From Hippasteria phrygiana (taxonomy: Eukaryota > Echinodermata > Asteroidea > Valvatida > Goniasteridae): a stretch of 64,000 nt of DNA. This document shows positions 12,962 through 27,574 of the stretch, piece by piece; positions within the stretch are counted from its first letter, which is position 1; every line of letters starts with the position of its first letter. Made by a program: the position numbers and the translations under genes. The notes beneath the pieces are model-generated. The model had not been told where the DNA came from, did not search any database, and saw only the letters and a list, made by a program, of their open reading frames with translations. Location of the stretch: assembly GCA_037893225.1 (NCBI GenBank), contig JAZGUH010000087.1:620001-684000 (forward strand). The letters run 5' to 3'.

Positions 12962-13889
12962 TTGCATGAAATATCAACCAAATTCAGTAATTTTGACATG
13001 TATGGATAGCTTAGATCTGGCGCTACATGTTGCAATTATCGGCGGCTTCTTAGAGTTAACACTTGTGGAGAAAATTCAAACCTCGCAATGTTTATTTTCT
13101 TTCCGGCCAACATCTGTGTACATGTTACCGTCTATTTATTGCTCCATGCCTGTCAAATTCCCTGGGGTATGGACTTGCTTTACTCATTCATAATTGCATG
13201 AAATATCAACCAAATGCAGTAATTTTGACATGTATGTATAGCTTAGATCTGGCGCTACATGTTGCAATTATCGGCGGCTTCCCAGAGTTAAAACTTGTGG
13301 AGAAAATTCAAACCTCGCAATGTTTATTTTCTTTCCAGCCAACATCTGTGTGCATATTACCGTCTATTTATTGCTCCATGCATGTCAAATTCCCTGGGGT
13401 ATGGACTTGCTTTACTCATTCATAATTGCATGAAATATCAACCAAATTCAGTAATTTTGACATGTATGGATAGCTTAGATCTGGCGCTACATGTTGCAAT
13501 TATCGGCGGCTTCTTAGAGTTAACACTTGTGGAGAAAATTCAAACCTCGCAATGTTTATTTTCTTTCCGGCCAACATCTGTGTACATGTTACCGTCTATT
13601 TATTGCTCCATGCCTGTCAAATTCCCTGGGGTATGGACTTGCTTTACTCATTCATAATTGCATGAAATATCAACCAAATGCAGTAATTTTGACATGTATG
13701 TATAGCTTAGATCTGGCGCTACATGTTGCAATTATCGGCGGCATCCCAGAGTTAAAACTTGTGGAGAAAATTCAAACCTCGCAATGTTTATTTTCTTTCC
13801 AGCCAACATCTGTGTGCATATTACCGTCTATTTATTGCTCCATGCATGTCAAATTCCCTGGGGTATGGACTTGCTTTACTCATTCATAA

Positions 13890-14120
13890 TTGCATGAAAT
13901 ATCAACCAAATTCAGTAATTTTGACATGTATGGATAGCTTAGATCTGGCGCTACATGTTGCAATTATCGGCGGCTTCTTAGAGTTAAAACTTGTGGAGAA
14001 AATTCAAACCTCGCAATGTTTATTTTCTTTCCGGCCAACATCTGTGTGCATATTACCTTCTATTTATTGCTCCATGCCTGTCAAATTCCCCAGGGTATGA
14101 CTTGCTTTACTCATTCATAA
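13890..14120. repeat. E-type monomer, reference copy (231 bp)
   Basis: Diagnostic end: ccccagggtatgactt replaces ccctggggtatggactt. This is two substitutions (m202, m203) plus loss of one g at m210-211, together with t at m169 (accttct). There are 21 copies, starting at 438, 1829, 3684, 7628, 8555, 13890, 19921, 23168, 31055, 32678, 39173, 43812, 47291, 48450, 51697, 53551, 55870, 57261, 59115, 61434 and 63288. E copies 1-3 carry ggctaac and agaactgg. Copies from 39173 to 61434 carry c at m69 (acatgctgc), called E' here. The last copy lacks c69. Confidence 0.95.
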
Positions 14121-14352
14121 TTGCATGAAATATCAACCAAATTCAGTAATTTTGACATGTATGGATAGCTTAGATCTGGCGCTACATGTTGCAATCATCG
14201 GCGGCTTCCCAGAGTTAAAACTTGTGGAGAAAATTCAAACCTCGCAATGTTAATTTTCTTTCCGGCCAACATCTGTGTACATATTACCGTCTATTTATTG
14301 CTCCATGCATGTCAAATTCCCTGGGGTATGGACTTGCTTTATTCATTCATAA
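14121..14352. repeat. G-type monomer, reference copy
   Basis: Marked by a at m132 (aatgttaattt), c76, cc at m89-90, a99, a159 with a163, a189 and t222 (tttattc). It normally follows E directly and is followed by Af. The a132 change creates an in-frame TAA in the otherwise open + frame. Related forms with t76 (34997, 37549, 40796) occur without a preceding E. From 43.8 to 61.9 kb G also carries a at m147 (ggcaaac). Confidence 0.93.
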
Positions 14353-14584
14353 TTGCATGAAATATCAACCAAATGCAGTATTTTTGACATGTATGGATAG
14401 CTTAGATCTGGCGCTACATGTTGCAATTATCGGCGGCTTCTTAGAGTTAACACTTGTGGAGAAAATTCAAACCTCGCAATGTTTATTTTCTTTCCGGCCA
14501 ACATCTGTGTACATGTTACCGTCTATTTATTGCTCCATGCCTGTCAAATTCCCTGGGGTATGGACTTGCTTTACTCATTCATAA
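14353..14584. repeat. Af-type monomer, reference copy
   Basis: An A-type monomer with g at m23 and t at m29 (gcagtattttt). It nearly always follows a G-type monomer, forming the E-G-Af landmark. Variants with a g159 a163 a189 right half follow G at 35229, 47754, 52160, 57724 and 61897 (Af' here). Confidence 0.92.
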
Positions 14585-17500
14585 TTGCATGAAATATCAA
14601 CCAAATGCAGTAATTTTGACATGTATGTATAGCTTAGATCTGGCGCTACATGTTGCAATTATCGGCGGCTTCCCAGAGTTAAAACTTGTGGAGAAAATTC
14701 AAACCTCGCAATGTCTATTTTCTTTCCAGCCAACATCTGTGTGCATATTACCGTCTATTTATTGCTCCATGCATGTCAAATTCCCTGGGGTATGGACTTG
14801 CTTTACTCATTCATAATTGCATGAAATATCAACCAAATTCAGTAATTTTGACATGTATGGATAGCTTAGATCTGGCGCTACATGTTGCAATTATCGGCGG
14901 CTTCTTAGAGTTAACACTTGTGGAGAAAATTCAAACCTCGCAATGTTTATTTTCTTTCCGGCCAACATCTGTGTGCATATTACCGTCTATTTATTGCTCC
15001 ATGCATGTCAAATTCCCTGGGGTATGGACTTGCTTTACTCATTCATAATTGCATGAAATATCAACCAAATTCAGTAATTTTGACATGTATGGATAGCTTA
15101 GATCTGGCGCTACATGTTGCAATTATCGGCGGCTTCTTAGAGTTAACACTTGTGGAGAAAATTCAAACCTCGCAATGTTTATTTTCTTTCCGGCCAACAT
15201 CTGTGTACATGTTACCGTCTATTTATTGCTCCATGCCTGTCAAATTCCCTGGGGTATGGACTTGCTTTACTCATTCATAATTGCATGAAATATCAACCAA
15301 ATGCAGTAATTTTGACATGTATGTATAGCTTAGATCTGGCGCTACATGTTGCAATTATCGGCGGCTTCCCAGAGTTAAAACTTGTGGAGAAAATTCAAAC
15401 CTCGCAATGTTTATTTTCTTTCCAGCCAACATCTGTGTGCATATTACCGTCTATTTATTGCTCCATGCATGTCAAATTCCCTGGGGTATGGACTTGCTTT
15501 ACTCATTCATAATTGCATGAAATATCAACCAAATTCAGTAATTTTGACATGTATGGATAGCTTAGATCTGGCGCTACATGTTGCAATTATCGGCGGCTTC
15601 TTAGAGTTAACACTTGTGGAGAAAATTCAAACCTCGCAATGTTTATTTTCTTTCCGGCCAACATCTGTGTACATGTTACCGTCTATTTATTGCTCCATGC
15701 CTGTCAAATTCCCTGGGGTATGGACTTGCTTTACTCATTCATAATTGCATGAAATATCAACCAAATGCAGTAATTTTGACATGTATGTATAGCTTAGATC
15801 TGGCGCTACATGTTGCAATTATCGGCGGCTTCCCAGAGTTAAAACTTGTGGAGAAAATTCAAACCTCGCAATGTTTATTTTCTTTCCGGCCAACATCTGT
15901 GTGCATATTACCGTCTATTTATTGCTCCATGCCTGTCAAATTCCCTGGGGTATGGACTTGCTTTACTCATTCATAATTGCATGAAATATCAACCAAATGC
16001 AGTAATTTTGACATGTATGTATATCTTAGATCTGGCGCTACATGTTGCAATCATCGGCGGCTTCCCAGAGTTAAAACTTGTGGAGAAAATTCAAACCTCG
16101 CAATGTTTATTTTCTTTCCGGCCAACATCTGTGTGCATATTACCGTCTATTTATTGCTCCATGCATGTCAAATTCCCTGGGGTATGGACTTGCTTTACTC
16201 ATTCATAATTGCATGAAATATCAACCAAATACAGTAATTTTGACATGTATGGATAGCTTAGATCTGGCGCTACATGTTGCAATTATCGGCGGCTGCTTAG
16301 AGTTAACACTTGTGGAGAAAATTCAAACCTCGCAATGTTTATTTTCTTTCCGGCCAACATCTGTGTACATGTTACCGTCTATTTATTGTTCCATGCCTGT
16401 CAAATTCCCTGGGGTATGGACTTGCTTTACTCATTCATAATTGCATGAAATATCAACCAAATGCAGTAATTTTGACATGTATGTATAGCTTAGATCTGGC
16501 GCTACATCTTGCAATCATCGGCGGCTTCCCAGAGTTAAAACTTGTGGAGAAAATTCAAACCTCGCAATGTTTATTTTCTTTCCGGCCAACATCTGTGTAC
16601 ATGTTACCGTCTATTTATTGCTCCATGCATGTCAAATTCCCTGGGGTATGGACTTGCTTTACTCATTCATAATTGCATGAAATATCAACCAAATGCAGTA
16701 TTTTTGACATGTATGGATAGCTTAGATCTGGCGCTACATGTTGCAATCATCGGCGGCTTCCTAGAGTTAAAACTTGTGGAGAAAATTCAAACCTCGCAAT
16801 GTTTATTTTCTTTCCGGCCAACATCTGTGTACATGTTACCGTCTATTTATTGCTCCATGCCTGTCAAATTCCCTGGGGTATGGACTTGCTTTACTCATTC
16901 ATAATTGCATGAAATATCAACCAAATTCAGTAATTTTGACATGTATGGATAGCTTAGATCTGGCGCTACATGTTGCAATTATCGGCGGCTTCTTAGAGTT
17001 AACACTTGTGGAGAAAATTCAAACCTCGCAATGTTTATTTTCTTTCTGGCCAACATCTGTGTACATGTTACCGTCTATTTATTGCTCCATGCCTGTCAAA
17101 TTCCCTGGGGTATGGACTTGCTTTACTCATTCATAATTGCATGAAATATCAACCAAATGCAGTAATTTTGACATGTATGTATAGCTTAGATCTGGCGCTA
17201 CATGTTGCAATTATCGGCGGCTTCCCAGAGTTAAAACTTGTGGAGAAAATTCAAACCTCGCAATGTTTATTTTCTTTCCAGCCAACATCTGTGTGCATAT
17301 TACCGTCTATTTATTGCTCCATGCATGTCAAATTCCCTGGGGTATGGACTTGCTTTACTCATTCATAATTGCATGAAATATCAACCAAATTCAGTAATTT
17401 TGACATGTATGGATAGCTTAGATCTGGCGCTACATGTTGCAATTATCGGCGGCTTCTTAGAGTTAACACTTGTGGAGAAAATTCAAACCTCGCAATGTTT

Positions 17501-19920
17501 ATTTTCTTTCCGGCCAACATCTGTGTACATGTTACCGTCTATTTATTGCTCCATGCCTGTCAAATTCCCTGGGGTATGGACTTGCTTTACTCATTCATAA
17601 TTGCATGAAATATCAACCAAATGCAGTAATTTTGACATGTATGTATAGCTTAGATCTGGCGCTACATGTTGCAATTATCGGCGGCTTCCCAGAGTTAAAA
17701 CTTGTGGAGAAAATTCAAACCTCGCAATGTCTATTTTCTTTCCAGCCAACATCTGTGTGCATATTACCGTCTATTTATTGCTCCATGCATGTCAAATTCC
17801 CTGGGGTATGGACTTGCTTTACTCATTCATAATTGCATGAAATATCAACCAAATTCAGTAATTTTGACATGTATGGATAGCTTAGATCTGGCGCTACATG
17901 TTGCAATTATCGGCGGCTTCTTAGAGTTAACACTTGTGGAGAAAATTCAAACCTCGCAATGTTTATTTTCTTTCCGGCCAACATCTGTGTGCATATTACC
18001 GTCTATTTATTGCTCCATGCATGTCAAATTCCCTGGGGTATGGACTTGCTTTACTCATTCATAATTGCATGAAATATCAACCAAATTCAGTAATTTTGAC
18101 ATGTATGGATAGCTTAGATCTGGCGCTACATGTTGCAATTATCGGCGGCTTCTTAGAGTTAACACTTGTGGAGAAAATTCAAACCTCGCAATGTTTATTT
18201 TCTTTCCGGCCAACATCTGTGTGCATATTACCGTCTATTTATTGCTCCATGCATGTCAAATTCCCTGGGGTATGGACTTGCTTTACTCATTCATAATTGC
18301 ATGAAATATCAACCAAATTCAGTAATTTTGACATGTATGGATAGCTTAGATCTGGCGCTACATGTTGCAATTATCGGCGGCTTCTTAGAGTTAACACTTG
18401 TGGAGAAAATTCAAACCTCGCAATGTTTATTTTCTTTCCGGCCAACATCTGTGTACATGTTACCGTCTATTTATTGCTCCATGCCTGTCAAATTCCCTGG
18501 GGTATGGACTTGCTTTACTCATTCATAATTGCATGAAATATCAACCAAATGCAGTAATTTTGACATGTATGTATAGCTTAGATCTGGCGCTACATGTTGC
18601 AATTATCGGCGGCTTCCCAGAGTTAAAACTTGTGGAGAAAATTCAAACCTCGCAATGTCTATTTTCTTTCCAGCCAACATCTGTGTGCATATTACCGTCT
18701 ATTTATTGCTCCATGCATGTCAAATTCCCTGGGGTATGGACTTGCTTTACTCATTCATAATTGCATGAAATATCAACCAAATTCAGTAATTTTGACATGT
18801 ATGGATAGCTTAGATCTGGCGCTACATGTTGCAATTATCGGCGGCTTCTTAGAGTTAACACTTGTGGAGAAAATTCAAACCTCGCAATGTTTATTTTCTT
18901 TCCGGCCAACATCTGTGTGCATATTACCGTCTATTTATTGCTCCATGCATGTCAAATTCCCTGGGGTATGGACTTGCTTTACTCATTCATAATTGCATGA
19001 AATATCAACCAAATTCAGTAATTTTGACATGTATGGATAGCTTAGATCTGGCGCTACATGTTGCAATTATCGGCGGCTTCTTAGAGTTAACACTTGTGGA
19101 GAAAATTCAAACCTCGCAATGTTTATTTTCTTTCCGGCCAACATCTGTGTACATGTTACCGTCTATTTATTGCTCCATGCCTGTCAAATTCCCTGGGGTA
19201 TGGACTTGCTTTACTCATTCATAATTGCATGAAATATCAACCAAATGCAGTAATTTTGACATGTATGTATAGCTTAGATCTGGCGCTACATGTTGCAATT
19301 ATCGGCGGCTTCCCAGAGTTAAAACTTGTGGAGAAAATTCAAACCTCGCAATGTTTATTTTCTTTCCAGCCAACATCTGTGTGCATATTACCGTCTATTT
19401 ATTGCTCCATGCATGTCAAATTCCCTGGGGTATGGACTTGCTTTACTCATTCATAATTGCATGAAATATCAACCAAATTCAGTAATTTTGACATGTATGG
19501 ATAGCTTAGATCTGGCGCTACATGTTGCAATTATCGGCGGCTTCTTAGAGTTAACACTTGTGGAGAAAATTCAAACCTCGCAATGTTTATTTTCTTTCCG
19601 GCCAACATCTGTGTACATGTTACCGTCTATTTATTGCTCCATGCCTGTCAAATTCCCTGGGGTATGGACTTGCTTTACTCATTCATAATTGCATGAAATA
19701 TCAACCAAATGCAGTAATTTTGACATGTATGTATAGCTTAGATCTGGCGCTACATGTTGCAATTATCGGCGGCATCCCAGAGTTAAAACTTGTGGAGAAA
19801 ATTCAAACCTCGCAATGTTTATTTTCTTTCCAGCCAACATCTGTGTGCATATTACCGTCTATTTATTGCTCCATGCATGTCAAATTCCCTGGGGTATGGA
19901 CTTGCTTTACTCATTCATAA

Positions 19921-22900
19921 TTGCATGAAATATCAACCAAATTCAGTAATTTTGACATGTATGGATAGCTTAGATCTGGCGCTACATGTTGCAATTATCG
20001 GCGGCTTCTTAGAGTTAAAACTTGTGGAGAAAATTCAAACCTCGCAATGTTTATTTTCTTTCCGGCCAACATCTGTGTGCATATTACCTTCTATTTATTG
20101 CTCCATGCCTGTCAAATTCCCCAGGGTATGACTTGCTTTACTCATTCATAATTGCATGAAATATCAACCAAATTCAGTAATTTTGACATGTATGGATAGC
20201 TTAGATCTGGCGCTACATGTTGCAATCATCGGCGGCTTCCCAGAGTTAAAACTTGTGGAGAAAATTCAAACCTCGCAATGTTAATTTTCTTTCCGGCCAA
20301 CATCTGTGTACATATTACCGTCTATTTATTGCTCCATGCATGTCAAATTCCCTGGGGTATGGACTTGCTTTATTCATTCATAATTGCATGAAATATCAAC
20401 CAAATGCAGTATTTTTGACATGTATGGATAGCTTAGATCTGGCGCTACATGTTGCAATTATCGGCGGCTTCTTAGAGTTAACACTTGTGGAGAAAATTCA
20501 AACCTCGCAATGTTTATTTTCTTTCCGGCCAACATCTGTGTACATGTTACCGTCTATTTATTGCTCCATGCCTGTCAAATTCCCTGGGGTATGGACTTGC
20601 TTTACTCATTCATAATTGCATGAAATATCAACCAAATGCAGTAATTTTGACATGTATGTATAGCTTAGATCTGGCGCTACATGTTGCAATTATCGGCGGC
20701 TTCCCAGAGTTAAAACTTGTGGAGAAAATTCAAACCTCGCAATGTCTATTTTCTTTCCAGCCAACATCTGTGTGCATATTACCGTCTATTTATTGCTCCA
20801 TGCATGTCAAATTCCCTGGGGTATGGACTTGCTTTACTCATTCATAATTGCATGAAATATCAACCAAATTCAGTAATTTTGACATGTATGGATAGCTTAG
20901 ATCTGGCGCTACATGTTGCAATTATCGGCGGCTTCTTAGAGTTAACACTTGTGGAGAAAATTCAAACCTCGCAATGTTTATTTTCTTTCCGGCCAACATC
21001 TGTGTGCATATTACCGTCTATTTATTGCTCCATGCATGTCAAATTCCCTGGGGTATGGACTTGCTTTACTCATTCATAATTGCATGAAATATCAACCAAA
21101 TTCAGTAATTTTGACATGTATGGATAGCTTAGATCTGGCGCTACATGTTGCAATTATCGGCGGCTTCTTAGAGTTAACACTTGTGGAGAAAATTCAAACC
21201 TCGCAATGTTTATTTTCTTTCCGGCCAACATCTGTGTGCATATTACCGTCTATTTATTGCTCCATGCATGTCAAATTCCCTGGGGTATGGACTTGCTTTA
21301 CTCATTCATAATTGCATGAAATATCAACCAAATTCAGTAATTTTGACATGTATGGATAGCTTAGATCTGGCGCTACATGTTGCAATTATCGGCGGCTTCT
21401 TAGAGTTAACACTTGTGGAGAAAATTCAAACCTCGCAATGTTTATTTTCTTTCCGGCCAACATCTGTGTGCATATTACCGTCTATTTATTGCTCCATGCA
21501 TGTCAAATTCCCTGGGGTATGGACTTGCTTTACTCATTCATAATTGCATGAAATATCAACCAAATTCAGTAATTTTGACATGTATGGATAGCTTAGATCT
21601 GGCGCTACATGTTGCAATTATCGGCGGCTTCTTAGAGTTAACACTTGTGGAGAAAATTCAAACCTCGCAATGTTTATTTTCTTTCCGGCCAACATCTGTG
21701 TACATGTTACCGTCTATTTATTGCTCCATGCCTGTCAAATTCCCTGGGGTATGGACTTGCTTTACTCATTCATAATTGCATGAAATATCAACCAAATGCA
21801 GTAATTTTGACATGTATGTATAGCTTAGATCTGGCGCTACATGTTGCAATTATCGGCGGCTTCCCAGAGTTAAAACTTGTGGAGAAAATTCAAACCTCGC
21901 AATGTCTATTTTCTTTCCAGCCAACATCTGTGTGCATATTACCGTCTATTTATTGCTCCATGCATGTCAAATTCCCTGGGGTATGGACTTGCTTTACTCA
22001 TTCATAATTGCATGAAATATCAACCAAATTCAGTAATTTTGACATGTATGGATAGCTTAGATCTGGCGCTACATGTTGCAATTATCGGCGGCTTCTTAGA
22101 GTTAACACTTGTGGAGAAAATTCAAACCTCGCAATGTTTATTTTCTTTCCGGCCAACATCTGTGTGCATATTACCGTCTATTTATTGCTCCATGCATGTC
22201 AAATTCCCTGGGGTATGGACTTGCTTTACTCATTCATAATTGCATGAAATATCAACCAAATTCAGTAATTTTGACATGTATGGATAGCTTAGATCTGGCG
22301 CTACATGTTGCAATTATCGGCGGCTTCTTAGAGTTAACACTTGTGGAGAAAATTCAAACCTCGCAATGTTTATTTTCTTTCCGGCCAACATCTGTGTACA
22401 TGTTACCGTCTATTTATTGCTCCATGCCTGTCAAATTCCCTGGGGTATGGACTTGCTTTACTCATTCATAATTGCATGAAATATCAACCAAATGCAGTAA
22501 TTTTGACATGTATGTATAGCTTAGATCTGGCGCTACATGTTGCAATTATCGGCGGCTTCCCAGAGTTAAAACTTGTGGAGAAAATTCAAACCTCGCAATG
22601 TTTATTTTCTTTCCAGCCAACATCTGTGTGCATATTACCGTCTATTTATTGCTCCATGCATGTCAAATTCCCTGGGGTATGGACTTGCTTTACTCATTCA
22701 TAATTGCATGAAATATCAACCAAATTCAGTAATTTTGACATGTATGGATAGCTTAGATCTGGCGCTACATGTTGCAATTATCGGCGGCTTCTTAGAGTTA
22801 ACACTTGTGGAGAAAATTCAAACCTCGCAATGTTTATTTTCTTTCCGGCCAACATCTGTGTACATGTTACCGTCTATTTATTGCTCCATGCCTGTCAAAT

Positions 22901-23167
22901 TCCCTGGGGTATGGACTTGCTTTACTCATTCATAATTGCATGAAATATCAACCAAATGCAGTAATTTTGACATGTATGTATAGCTTAGATCTGGCGCTAC
23001 ATGTTGCAATTATCGGCGGCATCCCAGAGTTAAAACTTGTGGAGAAAATTCAAACCTCGCAATGTTTATTTTCTTTCCAGCCAACATCTGTGTGCATATT
23101 ACCGTCTATTTATTGCTCCATGCATGTCAAATTCCCTGGGGTATGGACTTGCTTTACTCATTCATAA
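19921..23167. repeat. Block 7 (14 monomers, 3,247 bp)
   Basis: Order: E, G, Af, Bq(c131), C, C, C, A, Bq(c131), C, A, Bq, A, Bq(ggcatccc). It equals the start of block 6 with a C triplet, joined to the end of block 6. It reads as a shortened block 6 that lacks the Bc-Bi-At-B-D core. Confidence 0.9.
20848..21543. repeat. C-type monomer triplicated in tandem
   Basis: Three consecutive C monomers (20848-21079, 21080-21311, 21312-21543) with no differences seen at the diagnostic sites. The homologous place after E-G-Af-Bq(c131) has a single C in blocks 6 (14817) and 8 (24095). This is local copy-number change at single-monomer scale. Confidence 0.9.
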
Positions 23168-26100
23168 TTGCATGAAATATCAACCAAATTCAGTAATTTT
23201 GACATGTATGGATAGCTTAGATCTGGCGCTACATGTTGCAATTATCGGCGGCTTCTTAGAGTTAAAACTTGTGGAGAAAATTCAAACCTCGCAATGTTTA
23301 TTTTCTTTCCGGCCAACATCTGTGTGCATATTACCTTCTATTTATTGCTCCATGCCTGTCAAATTCCCCAGGGTATGACTTGCTTTACTCATTCATAATT
23401 GCATGAAATATCAACCAAATTCAGTAATTTTGACATGTATGGATAGCTTAGATCTGGCGCTACATGTTGCAATCATCGGCGGCTTCCCAGAGTTAAAACT
23501 TGTGGAGAAAATTCAAACCTCGCAATGTTAATTTTCTTTCCGGCCAACATCTGTGTACATATTACCGTCTATTTATTGCTCCATGCATGTCAAATTCCCT
23601 GGGGTATGGACTTGCTTTATTCATTCATAATTGCATGAAATATCAACCAAATGCAGTATTTTTGACATGTATGGATAGCTTAGATCTGGCGCTACATGTT
23701 GCAATTATCGGCGGCTTCTTAGAGTTAACACTTGTGGAGAAAATTCAAACCTCGCAATGTTTATTTTCTTTCCGGCCAACATCTGTGTACATGTTACCGT
23801 CTATTTATTGCTCCATGCCTGTCAAATTCCCTGGGGTATGGACTTGCTTTACTCATTCATAATTGCATGAAATATCAACCAAATGCAGTAATTTTGACAT
23901 GTATGTATAGCTTAGATCTGGCGCTACATGTTGCAATTATCGGCGGCTTCCCAGAGTTAAAACTTGTGGAGAAAATTCAAACCTCGCAATGTCTATTTTC
24001 TTTCCAGCCAACATCTGTGTGCATATTACCGTCTATTTATTGCTCCATGCATGTCAAATTCCCTGGGGTATGGACTTGCTTTACTCATTCATAATTGCAT
24101 GAAATATCAACCAAATTCAGTAATTTTGACATGTATGGATAGCTTAGATCTGGCGCTACATGTTGCAATTATCGGCGGCTTCTTAGAGTTAACACTTGTG
24201 GAGAAAATTCAAACCTCGCAATGTTTATTTTCTTTCCGGCCAACATCTGTGTGCATATTACCGTCTATTTATTGCTCCATGCATGTCAAATTCCCTGGGG
24301 TATGGACTTGCTTTACTCATTCATAATTGCATGAAATATCAACCAAATTCAGTAATTTTGACATGTATGGATAGCTTAGATCTGGCGCTACATGTTGCAA
24401 TTATCGGCGGCTTCTTAGAGTTAACACTTGTGGAGAAAATTCAAACCTCGCAATGTTTATTTTCTTTCCGGCCAACATCTGTGTACATGTTACCGTCTAT
24501 TTATTGCTCCATGCCTGTCAAATTCCCTGGGGTATGGACTTGCTTTACTCATTCATAATTGCATGAAATATCAACCAAATGCAGTAATTTTGACATGTAT
24601 GTATAGCTTAGATCTGGCGCTACATGTTGCAATTATCGGCGGCTTCCCAGAGTTAAAACTTGTGGAGAAAATTCAAACCTCGCAATGTTTATTTTCTTTC
24701 CAGCCAACATCTGTGTGCATATTACCGTCTATTTATTGCTCCATGCATGTCAAATTCCCTGGGGTATGGACTTGCTTTACTCATTCATAATTGCATGAAA
24801 TATCAACCAAATTCAGTAATTTTGACATGTATGGATAGCTTAGATCTGGCGCTACATGTTGCAATTATCGGCGGCTTCTTAGAGTTAACACTTGTGGAGA
24901 AAATTCAAACCTCGCAATGTTTATTTTCTTTCCGGCCAACATCTGTGTACATGTTACCGTCTATTTATTGCTCCATGCCTGTCAAATTCCCTGGGGTATG
25001 GACTTGCTTTACTCATTCATAATTGCATGAAATATCAACCAAATGCAGTAATTTTGACATGTATGTATAGCTTAGATCTGGCGCTACATGTTGCAATTAT
25101 CGGCGGCTTCCCAGAGTTAAAACTTGTGGAGAAAATTCAAACCTCGCAATGTTTATTTTCTTTCCGGCCAACATCTGTGTGCATATTACCGTCTATTTAT
25201 TGCTCCATGCCTGTCAAATTCCCTGGGGTATGGACTTGCTTTACTCATTCATAATTGCATGAAATATCAACCAAATGCAGTAATTTTGACATGTATGTAT
25301 ATCTTAGATCTGGCGCTACATGTTGCAATCATCGGCGGCTTCCCAGAGTTAAAACTTGTGGAGAAAATTCAAACCTCGCAATGTTTATTTTCTTTCCGGC
25401 CAACATCTGTGTGCATATTACCGTCTATTTATTGCTCCATGCATGTCAAATTCCCTGGGGTATGGACTTGCTTTACTCATTCATAATTGCATGAAATATC
25501 AACCAAATACAGTAATTTTGACATGTATGGATAGCTTAGATCTGGCGCTACATGTTGCAATTATCGGCGGCTTCTTAGAGTTAACACTTGTGGAGAAAAT
25601 TCAAACCTCGCAATGTTTATTTTCTTTCCGGCCAACATCTGTGTACATGTTACCGTCTATTTATTGTTCCATGCCTGTCAAATTCCCTGGGGTATGGACT
25701 TGCTTTACTCATTCATAATTGCATGAAATATCAACCAAATGCAGTAATTTTGACATGTATGTATAGCTTAGATCTGGCGCTACATCTTGCAATCATCGGC
25801 GGCTTCCCAGAGTTAAAACTTGTGGAGAAAATTCAAACCTCGCAATGTTTATTTTCTTTCCGGCCAACATCTGTGTACATGTTACCGTCTATTTATTGCT
25901 CCATGCATGTCAAATTCCCTGGGGTATGGACTTGCTTTACTCATTCATAATTGCATGAAATATCAACCAAATGCAGTATTTTTGACATGTATGGATAGCT
26001 TAGATCTGGCGCTACATGTTGCAATCATCGGCGGCTTCCTAGAGTTAAAACTTGTGGAGAAAATTCAAACCTCGCAATGTTTATTTTCTTTCCGGCCAAC

Positions 26101-27574
26101 ATCTGTGTACATGTTACCGTCTATTTATTGCTCCATGCCTGTCAAATTCCCTGGGGTATGGACTTGCTTTACTCATTCATAATTGCATGAAATATCAACC
26201 AAATTCAGTAATTTTGACATGTATGGATAGCTTAGATCTGGCGCTACATGTTGCAATTATCGGCGGCTTCTTACAGTTAACACTTGTGGAGAAAATTCAA
26301 ACCTCGCAATGTTTATTTTCTTTCCGGCCAACATCTGTGTACATGTTACCGTCTATTTATTGCTCCATGCCTGTCAAATTCCCTGGGGTATGGACTTGCT
26401 TTACTCATTCATAATTGCATGAAATATCAACCAAATGCAGTAATTTTTACATGTATGTATAGCTTAGATCTGGCGCTACATGTTGCAATTATCGGCGGCT
26501 TCCCAGAGTTAAAACTTGTGGAGAAAATTCAAACCTCGCAATGTTTATTTTCTTTCCAGCCAACATCTGTGTGCATATTACCGTCTATTTATTGCTCCAT
26601 GCATGTCAAATTCCCTGGGGTATGGACTTGCTTTACTCATTCATAATTGCATGAAATATCAACCAAATTCAGTAATTTTGACATGTATGGATAGCTTAGA
26701 TCTGGCGCTACATGTTGCAATTATCGGCGGCTTCTTAGAGTTAACACTTGTGGAGAAAATTCAAACCTCGCAATGTTTATTTTCTTTCCGGCCAACATCT
26801 GTGTACATGTTACCGTCTATTTATTGCTCCATGCCTGTCAAATTCCCTGGGGTATGGACTTGCTTTACTCATTCATAATTGCATGAAATATCAACCAAAT
26901 GCAGTAATTTTGACATGTATGTATAGCTTAGATCTGGCGCTACATGTTGCAATTATCGGCGGCTTCCCAGAGTTAAAACTTGTGGAGAAAATTCAAACCT
27001 CGCAATGTCTATTTTCTTTCCAGCCAACATCTGTGTGCATATTACCGTCTATTTATTGCTCCATGCATGTCAAATTCCCTGGGGTATGGACTTGCTTTAC
27101 TCATTCATAATTGCATGAAATATCAACCAAATTCAGTAATTTTGACATGTATGGATAGCTTAGATCTGGCGCTACATGTTGCAATTATCGGCGGCTTCTT
27201 AGAGTTAACACTTGTGGAGAAAATTCAAACCTCGCAATGTTTATTTTCTTTCCGGCCAACATCTGTGTGCATATTACCGTCTATTTATTGCTCCATGCAT
27301 GTCAAATTCCCTGGGGTATGGACTTGCTTTACTCATTCATAATTGCATGAAATATCAACCAAATTCAGTAATTTTGACATGTATGGATAGCTTAGATCTG
27401 GCGCTACATGTTGCAATTATCGGCGGCTTCTTAGAGTTAACACTTGTGGAGAAAATTCAAACCTCGCAATGTTTATTTTCTTTCCGGCCAACATCTGTGT
27501 ACATGTTACCGTCTATTTATTGCTCCATGCCTGTCAAATTCCCTGGGGTATGGACTTGCTTTACTCATTCATAA

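Larger units (their letters stand above)
8555..13889. repeat. Block 5 (23 monomers, 5,335 bp)
   Basis: Order: E, G (tttattaattc), Af (attcgaac), Bi, At (attgttcc), B (catcttgc), A, Bc, Bi, Bc, Bi, At, B (catcttgc), D, A, Bq, A, Bq(c131), C, A, Bq, A, Bq (ggcatccc). Bi-At-B(catcttgc) occurs twice, at 9250-9945 and 10874-11569, so the intervening Bc-Bi stretch looks like an internal duplication. The G-Af-Bi part has a distant copy at 27.6-28.3 kb. Confidence 0.9.
13890..19920. repeat. Block 6 (26 monomers, 6,031 bp)
   Basis: Order: E, G, Af, Bq(c131), C, A, Bq, A, Bc, Bi, At, B(catcttgc), D, A, Bq, A, Bq(c131), C, C, A, Bq(c131), C, A, Bq, A, Bq(ggcatccc). The first 18 monomers match the start of block 8 at an offset of 9,278 bp. 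Private changes include ggctgctt (about 16295) and ttctggcc (about 17047). Confidence 0.9.
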
